From Myxococcales bacterium (lineage in GTDB: Bacteria; Myxococcota_A; Polyangia; Polyangiales; Polyangiaceae), in NCBI GenBank assembly GCA_013298325.1, contig JAAFHJ010000195.1, positions 1-8,266 on the forward strand: a stretch of DNA of 8,266 nt. Direction: 5' to 3'. This document shows, one piece after another, positions 4,524 to 8,266 of this stretch. Position numbers and translations under genes: made by a program. The first letter of the stretch is position 1, and every line of letters starts with the position of its first letter. The notes beneath the pieces are model-generated. The model worked only from the letters and a program-made list of their open reading frames with translations. It had not been told where the DNA came from and did no database searches.

Positions 4524-5966
4524 ATGAATCAACGATCGGCTTGGGACGACGACGAACAAACGACGACGACGGAAGTGCCGAGCGCCTACGCGCAACGGCC
4601 GCCGGACGCCGATGCGACGTCTCCTCACCGGGCCCAGAGCGGTTACGACCCGCCGGTGGTTTACGGCCGTCCCGGCTACGACGACCCGTTCGCCTCCCAG
4701 CGCTCACCGCGGCCGGGGGCGGTCGGTGCTGGGGTCGTGATGCCAGAATCCCTCCGTGATGGGGCGCTGGCCGCCGGTGATGCTTACGCGGATCCCTTCG
4801 TTTCCCAACGGTCCCCTGCCGCGAGCGCTTCGCCGGCAGCCGGGATGAGCGACGAGCAGCGTCGCTACGAAGCCGATCTTCGACGCTACGAGGCCGAGAA
4901 GGCCGCCTACGAGCAGCAGCACCGCGAATACGAGGCGGCGCAGGCCGCCTACGAAGCGCAACAGGCGGCCGCCGCACAGGCCGAATATCAGCAGAAACTC
5001 CGCGAATACGAAGAACAAAAGCGCGCCTACGAGCAGCAACAACGGGACTACGAAGCGCAACAACGGGCCTACGAAGCCCAGCAGCGCGCGGTCCAGGCAT
5101 CGCCTACCGTTCCGCGCCGGTCCCTCCCGCCCGGTGCGTCGACGATGGCGTCCGTCGAGCGGCCCCCGTCGATCGTTCCGCGCCCGGTCACGGCTGCCCC
5201 GCGCGCGAGCGTTCCGGCCCCCGCTCCGACCCCTGCCCCATCGGCGGCCCGCGCCAGTATGCCGGCCCCCGCTCCGACCCCTGCCCCATCGGCGGCCCGC
5301 GCCAGTATGCCCGCGCCGGCACCGTCGGCTGCGCGCGCCAGCATGCCGGCCCCCGCGGCCGGTGCACGAGCAGCCGCAACGCTCCTTGGCGCTCCTCCGC
5401 CTGCCACGCCAGGCACCGGCGCCCAGCCGGAGAACGCGATGCTCTTCAAGATGGCCGGGGCCTCCCAGCCGCCGCCACGTCCGTCGACGGAAGTATCGGC
5501 CGATGGCACTGGAATGATTGATCTTTTTGCGCTCCAGCGTGCCTACGGGTCGGTCCAGGCGCCCGGGCAGTCGTCGCCGATTGCGCCCGCCATCCCACAG
5601 GCGGCCGCAGCCGCGCCACCCGCCAAGAAGAGCCCGCTTCCGCTGATCATCAGCGGGGCGCTGGCGGCCCTTCTGATCGTCGTCGGGGTCGGCGGAGCGC
5701 TCACGTTCACCTTTTTCCGCGCGCCGGCGGGTTCCGTGCATCTTGCACGATTGCACGCATCTCCAGCGATTTACCTCCCAACGCGCACGTCTCTCGTTCC
5801 CGAGCCGGCGACCGAGGAGCCAAAGGCGAAGGCTCCAAGCGGCGGAGCTGCCACGAGTCACGCCGCATTCACGCCAGCGCGGCCGACGGCCCCTCGCAAA
5901 CCGGACAAGTGCGCGTACTGCAAGGGGAAGCTCGACTGCGTGATCAAGTGCCAGAGCAGCCGCTAG
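4524..5966 (+). CDS. Unknown single-pass membrane protein with Tyr-heptad helix, Pro/Ala repeats and C-terminal four-cysteine motif
   Basis: The protein has 480 residues and belongs to no family I can name. Modules in order: an acidic, polar N-terminus with two copies of DPF(A/V)SQRSP (54-62, 90-98); a charged helical region (109-191) with ten Tyr-led repeats of the form YEAxxxx, Tyr every 7 residues at 115-143 and 155-183; a Pro/Ala-rich linker with 16-residue tandem repeats (231-274); a semi-ordered patch GMIDLFALQRAYG; KK then one transmembrane helix (about 374-398); a second Pro-rich linker; and a basic C-terminus with Cys at 463, 466, 472 and 476 (CX2CX5CX3C). The positive charges before the helix suggest a cytoplasmic N-terminus and a periplasmic C-terminus, where the cysteines could form disulfides or bind metal. 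The layout recalls envelope-spanning or scaffold proteins of the TolA/TonB type, but no TonB C-terminal domain is visible. It lies 82 nt after lepA. Confidence 0.88.
   Translation: MNQRSAWDDDEQTTTTEVPSAYAQRPPDADATSPHRAQSGYDPPVVYGRPGYDDPFASQRSPRPGAVGAGVVMPESLRDGALAAGDAYADPFVSQRSPAASASPAAGMSDEQRRYEADLRRYEAEKAAYEQQHREYEAAQAAYEAQQAAAAQAEYQQKLREYEEQKRAYEQQQRDYEAQQRAYEAQQRAVQASPTVPRRSLPPGASTMASVERPPSIVPRPVTAAPRASVPAPAPTPAPSAARASMPAPAPTPAPSAARASMPAPAPSAARASMPAPAAGARAAATLLGAPPPATPGTGAQPENAMLFKMAGASQPPPRPSTEVSADGTGMIDLFALQRAYGSVQAPGQSSPIAPAIPQAAAAAPPAKKSPLPLIISGALAALLIVVGVGGALTFTFFRAPAGSVHLARLHASPAIYLPTRTSLVPEPATEEPKAKAPSGGAATSHAAFTPARPTAPRKPDKCAYCKGKLDCVIKCQSSR
4866..5090 (+). repeat. 21-bp (7-residue) coding repeat array
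   Basis: Ten units each begin with a Tyr codon (TAC or TAT), encoding YEAxxxx. Five units run from 4866, then a 5-residue phase shift occurs after residue 149, then five more run from 4986. The last two units are nearly identical at DNA level (CTACGAAGCGCAACAACGGG-type). The encoded segment should be a long, highly charged helix with one Tyr per heptad. Confidence 0.8.
5214..5345 (+). repeat. 48-bp exact tandem duplication plus a diverged 36-bp third unit
   Basis: Bases 5214-5261 are repeated without a mismatch at 5262-5309, encoding PAPAPTPAPSAARASM twice (residues 231-246 and 247-262). A third unit at 5310-5345 encodes the same block without TPAP, using different codons. The exact copy suggests recent expansion, and the unit is in frame. 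Confidence 0.9.
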
Positions 5967-6036
5967 CGGCCGCGCGCGTCCCATAGATTCGGCGGCAATC
6001 GTCGGAAACGACAGTCTTTTTAGGTATCTGTCACAG
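5967..6036 (+). promoter_or_regulatory. Short intergenic region before the M16 pair
   Basis: The 70 nt hold a small hairpin at 6001-6012 (GTCG, GAAA tetraloop, CGAC), then TTTTT at 6017-6021. This could be a weak terminator for the preceding gene. The TAGGTATCT that follows is faintly -10-like and would place a transcription start within a few bases of ATG 6037. Neither assignment is strong. Confidence 0.3.
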
Positions 6037-7461
6037 ATGCGTGCCAACGTGGCACCCCAGCGAACGGACGAATTCGGAATGAGCAAGCTCGAAGCGGCCG
6101 CGCGCGCCGCCGTGGTCGCGGTAACGGCGAAGGTACCTTCCGCCCCATGGACGTTTGTGGAGACGATCGCCTTCGGCACGGATGCGATTGAGCGCTACGT
6201 CCTCCCTAACGGTCTCTCGCTTCTTTACCTGTTTGACGATTCGGCGCCGGTCGTAACGTATCATAGCTGGTTCAATGTCGGGTCCCGGCACGAGCGGGAA
6301 GGCAAGACCGGCCTTGCCCATCTGTTCGAACATTTGATGTTCAACGAAACGAAGAAGCTCCGGGCGGGAATGTTCGACAAGAAACTGGAGGAGCGCGGCG
6401 CCGAAAGCAACGCTTCTACCTGGTTTGATTGGACGAACTACTACGAGTCTCTGCCTGCGGCCGACTTTGGCGTAGCCGTAGCGCTCGAGGCAGAGCGCAT
6501 GGAAAATTTGGTACTTCGGGAACCGGTTGTGACCGCCGAGAAGGGCGTAGTCATGAACGAGCGTCGAATGCGCGTCGAAGACGACATCGAAGGCATCGCG
6601 AACGAGGTTCTCTGGGCGAACGCCTATCTGAAACATCCGTATCACTGGCCGACGATCGGCTGGATGAAAGATATCGAGGGGTTTACGCCCGCCGACTGCG
6701 AAGACTTCTACCGAACGTTCTACGCGCCAAACAACGCGACGGTCGTTGTCGTCGGTGACGTGAAGCGAAACATTGTTCTCGCAAAGATCGCGAGCGCATA
6801 CGGCCATATGCCAGCGGCGAAGATTCCCGCGGAAGACGTCCCGGCCGAGCCGTTCCAGCGCGAAGAACGCGTCGCCACCCTGCACAAGCCGACGAATGGC
6901 GAGAAGTTGCTCCTCGGGTGGAAGGGGCCGGCGCTCGGCGACTTTGACCACCCCGCCTTCGCGGTCCTCAATGAGATCCTTACCGGGGGCCGCGCCGCGC
7001 GCCTCCATGGCCGATTGATTCAGACCGACGAGCTCGCTACCGAGCTGCGCGGATGGGTATCGACCTTTCGTGATCCCGGTTTGTATGAACTCTGGGCGAC
7101 AGCGCGTCCGGGGTTCTATGCGGGCGCGTTGCTTGCCGCCATCGAGAATGAAATCGGAAAGATCCAGACCGACGTCCCCCTCGATTCCGAGGTAGAACGG
7201 GCAAAAGCGCGGCTCGAACTCGCGCTGGTTCAATCCCTCGACACAACCGCCGGAAAGGCGGAACAGATCGGCTTCTACGAGATCGTCCTCGGTGACCCCT
7301 CTGGCGCCTTTCGGCGGCTCGAACGCTACAGGCGCGTGACTGCAAGCGACGTGCGGACCGTTGCGCGGCGCTACCTGCGAACGGAGACGCGAACCCGGAT
7401 CGTGGTGCTCCCCAGCGACGAGAGTCCCGAGTCCCAAGACGCCGAGGAGGCCGCCCAATGA
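6037..7461 (+). CDS. M16 family zinc metallopeptidase, catalytic subunit
   Basis: The 474-residue protein belongs to the pitrilysin/insulinase family M16, of the roughly 450-residue M16B size. The inverted zinc motif HxxEH is intact at 95-99 (HLFEH), and the third ligand Glu lies 76 residues later at E175 in EKGVVMNERR (E168 is the supporting acidic residue). The second half carries the typical non-peptidase domain with GGRAARLHGRL. It should hydrolyse peptides or small unfolded proteins. No signal peptide is seen, so a cytoplasmic location is favoured. The start is uncertain: ATG 6037 has no clear RBS, and an in-frame ATG at 6079 (MSKLEAA...) is a good alternative that would shorten it to 460 residues. 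It overlaps the next gene by ATGA, so the two are translationally coupled and probably form a heterodimer. Confidence 0.94.
   Translation: MRANVAPQRTDEFGMSKLEAAARAAVVAVTAKVPSAPWTFVETIAFGTDAIERYVLPNGLSLLYLFDDSAPVVTYHSWFNVGSRHEREGKTGLAHLFEHLMFNETKKLRAGMFDKKLEERGAESNASTWFDWTNYYESLPAADFGVAVALEAERMENLVLREPVVTAEKGVVMNERRMRVEDDIEGIANEVLWANAYLKHPYHWPTIGWMKDIEGFTPADCEDFYRTFYAPNNATVVVVGDVKRNIVLAKIASAYGHMPAAKIPAEDVPAEPFQREERVATLHKPTNGEKLLLGWKGPALGDFDHPAFAVLNEILTGGRAARLHGRLIQTDELATELRGWVSTFRDPGLYELWATARPGFYAGALLAAIENEIGKIQTDVPLDSEVERAKARLELALVQSLDTTAGKAEQIGFYEIVLGDPSGAFRRLERYRRVTASDVRTVARRYLRTETRTRIVVLPSDESPESQDAEEAAQ
6041..6055. repeat. Perfect inverted repeat near the M16 start
   Basis: GTGCCA, an ACG loop and TGGCAC form a 6-bp perfect palindrome with a 3-nt spacer. 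It lies between the two candidate start codons (6037 and 6079). If 6079 is the true start, this is a leader hairpin or operator; otherwise it is simply coding. Confidence 0.45.
7444..7450 (+). promoter_or_regulatory. Strong Shine-Dalgarno for the second M16 gene
   Basis: GAGGAGG lies inside the end of the first M16 gene, 7 nt before ATG 7458. It fixes the overlapping start and suggests efficient, coupled translation of the partner. Confidence 0.85.
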
Positions 7462-8266
7462 GTGCACGCACGATTTCTTTGCCGCTCTCGACGGGCCATC
7501 GACTGTTCGTCGAACCCGACGCGCGCATTCCGCTTGTTACGTTCAACGTCACCTTTCCCGGCGGGTACGCGCACGATCCTCACGGGAAAGATGGTTTGTC
7601 TCGCCTCGTCGGTCGGGTTCTCCGCCGCGGCGTCGATGGCCTAACTGCCAATGAATTCGAGGCCGCAATCGACGGCCTCGGCGCGGAGTTCGCGTTCGAC
7701 ATCTCCGCGTCCGCGACCCAACTCCAGGGGCAAGTCATTGCGCGTAATGCAGACGCGTTCATCGATCTACTCGCCCGAATGTTTGCGCGACTGACGGCGC
7801 CCGACGCCGAAATTCAAAAGACGATTCGCGAGGCGGTCTCTGAACTTTCTGAGGCGCGCGACAACGACCGCGTCCTTCTCCATCGAGCCTTTCGCGGCGC
7901 GCTTTTTCACGGTCACGGCTACGCCCGGAGCGCGCTCGGCGACGAAACGACCCTTGGTGCGATCACGCCCGCCGACGTCCGCGATTTTGCGAAACGGCGC
8001 TTCGTCCGCGACGGTGCCACCCTCGGTTTCGCCGGCGCCATCACCCCCGAAGCAGCCGTTCGCCTGGCGGAACACCTCCTCGCGGCGCTTGGGACAACCC
8101 CCGCAATTTCAGCAACTTTGCCTCCACCGAGTGTACCGAGAGCGGGACGACATCTGCTCTTCGTCGACAAGCCGGAACGCACGCAGACCCAGCTTCAAAT
8201 CGGCCGCCTCGGAACGTCCCCCCACGACCCGGATCACGCTGCGCTGTTGCTCGGGAACTCGATTTT
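7458..8266 (+). CDS. M16 family peptidase-like protein, non-catalytic partner (partial, 3' end beyond window)
   Basis: The visible 269 residues align in layout with the N-terminal M16 domain: TFNVTFPGGYAHDPHGKDGLSRLV corresponds to the VTYHSWFNVGSRHE...GLAHLF segment of the neighbour. At the zinc site the HxxEH residues are replaced by R49, G52 and R53 (RLVGR), so it cannot bind catalytic zinc. REAVSEL (125-131) matches the region of the distal Glu, and the segment around 150-230 matches the FHGHGYARSALGDETTL... and DVRDFAKRRFVRDGATLGFAG regions common in the family. In known M16B pairs an inactive subunit supports the active one, as in mitochondrial processing peptidase and bacterial two-gene pairs. 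That role is inferred here from the ATGA overlap with the intact gene upstream. The frame is open to the window edge. Confidence 0.92.
   Translation, partial: MSARTISLPLSTGHRLFVEPDARIPLVTFNVTFPGGYAHDPHGKDGLSRLVGRVLRRGVDGLTANEFEAAIDGLGAEFAFDISASATQLQGQVIARNADAFIDLLARMFARLTAPDAEIQKTIREAVSELSEARDNDRVLLHRAFRGALFHGHGYARSALGDETTLGAITPADVRDFAKRRFVRDGATLGFAGAITPEAAVRLAEHLLAALGTTPAISATLPPPSVPRAGRHLLFVDKPERTQTQLQIGRLGTSPHDPDHAALLLGNSI

Noticed and set aside
4866..5345. CRISPR-like or intergenic repeat array
   Set aside because: The repeats are in frame within a coding region, lack unique spacers of constant length and translate to regular protein repeats.
4704..6179. Long minus-strand open frame rich in Arg/Gly opposite the coiled-coil protein
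   Set aside because: It is Arg/Gly-rich shadow translation of a GC-rich gene. The plus-strand frame has an RBS, a membrane helix and regular repeats.
6031..7467. Minus-strand open frame covering the whole first M16 gene
   Set aside because: It coincides almost exactly with the clear M16 peptidase gene in the opposite sense and shows no motifs. It is explained by codon bias.

Overview
The window looks like chromosomal DNA from a GC-rich deltaproteobacterium in the modern sense (Myxococcota, probably Polyangia). The reasons are the high GC content, the lipoproteins with Asp/Ala/Gly-rich tails and DxDxDG repeats, the Pro/Ala-rich coiled-coil membrane protein, and a small ribbon-helix-helix protein of a type I associate with myxobacteria. 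This is inference from style; there is no rRNA or other phylogenetic marker beyond lepA. I see no mobile element, tRNA, rRNA or CRISPR array.

Left part, minus strand (1-1984): read in the direction of transcription, two adjacent and apparently paralogous lipoprotein genes (1163-1984, then 387-1160, with only 2 nt between them) form an operon. Both proteins have a lipobox and repeated EF-hand-like calcium-loop motifs. A modest terminator-like hairpin (360-379) follows. Next comes a 5'-partial rRNA pseudouridine synthase gene (1-299) that is cut by the window edge exactly at its catalytic motif.

Centre: a gene-free divergent region of about 400 nt (1985-2381) separates this operon from plus-strand genes. 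The first of these encodes a 68-residue ribbon-helix-helix DNA-binding protein (2382-2588), possibly related to the c-di-GMP-binding nucleoid protein CdbA. The second is lepA (2642-4441), encoding the ribosomal elongation factor 4 GTPase. Both genes are preceded by the same 13-mer, GTAG(T/G)GTATAGGC. In front of lepA it sits only 13 nt from a start codon that is forced by an in-frame stop and has no Shine-Dalgarno sequence.

Right part: a 480-residue protein of unknown function (4524-5966) has repeated DPF motifs, a Tyr-heptad helical segment, Pro/Ala tandem repeats including an exact 48-bp DNA duplication, one membrane helix, and a four-cysteine C-terminus. After it come two translationally coupled M16 (pitrilysin/insulinase) family genes. 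The first (6037-7461) keeps the full zinc site HxxEH plus the distal Glu. The second (7458 to the window end, partial) has lost it (R-x-x-G-R), so the pair should form one catalytic and one non-catalytic subunit.

The most unusual items are the four-cysteine coiled-coil membrane protein, the shared promoter-like element and SD-less lepA start, and the paired calcium-loop lipoproteins. No large undescribed multi-gene system is evident.
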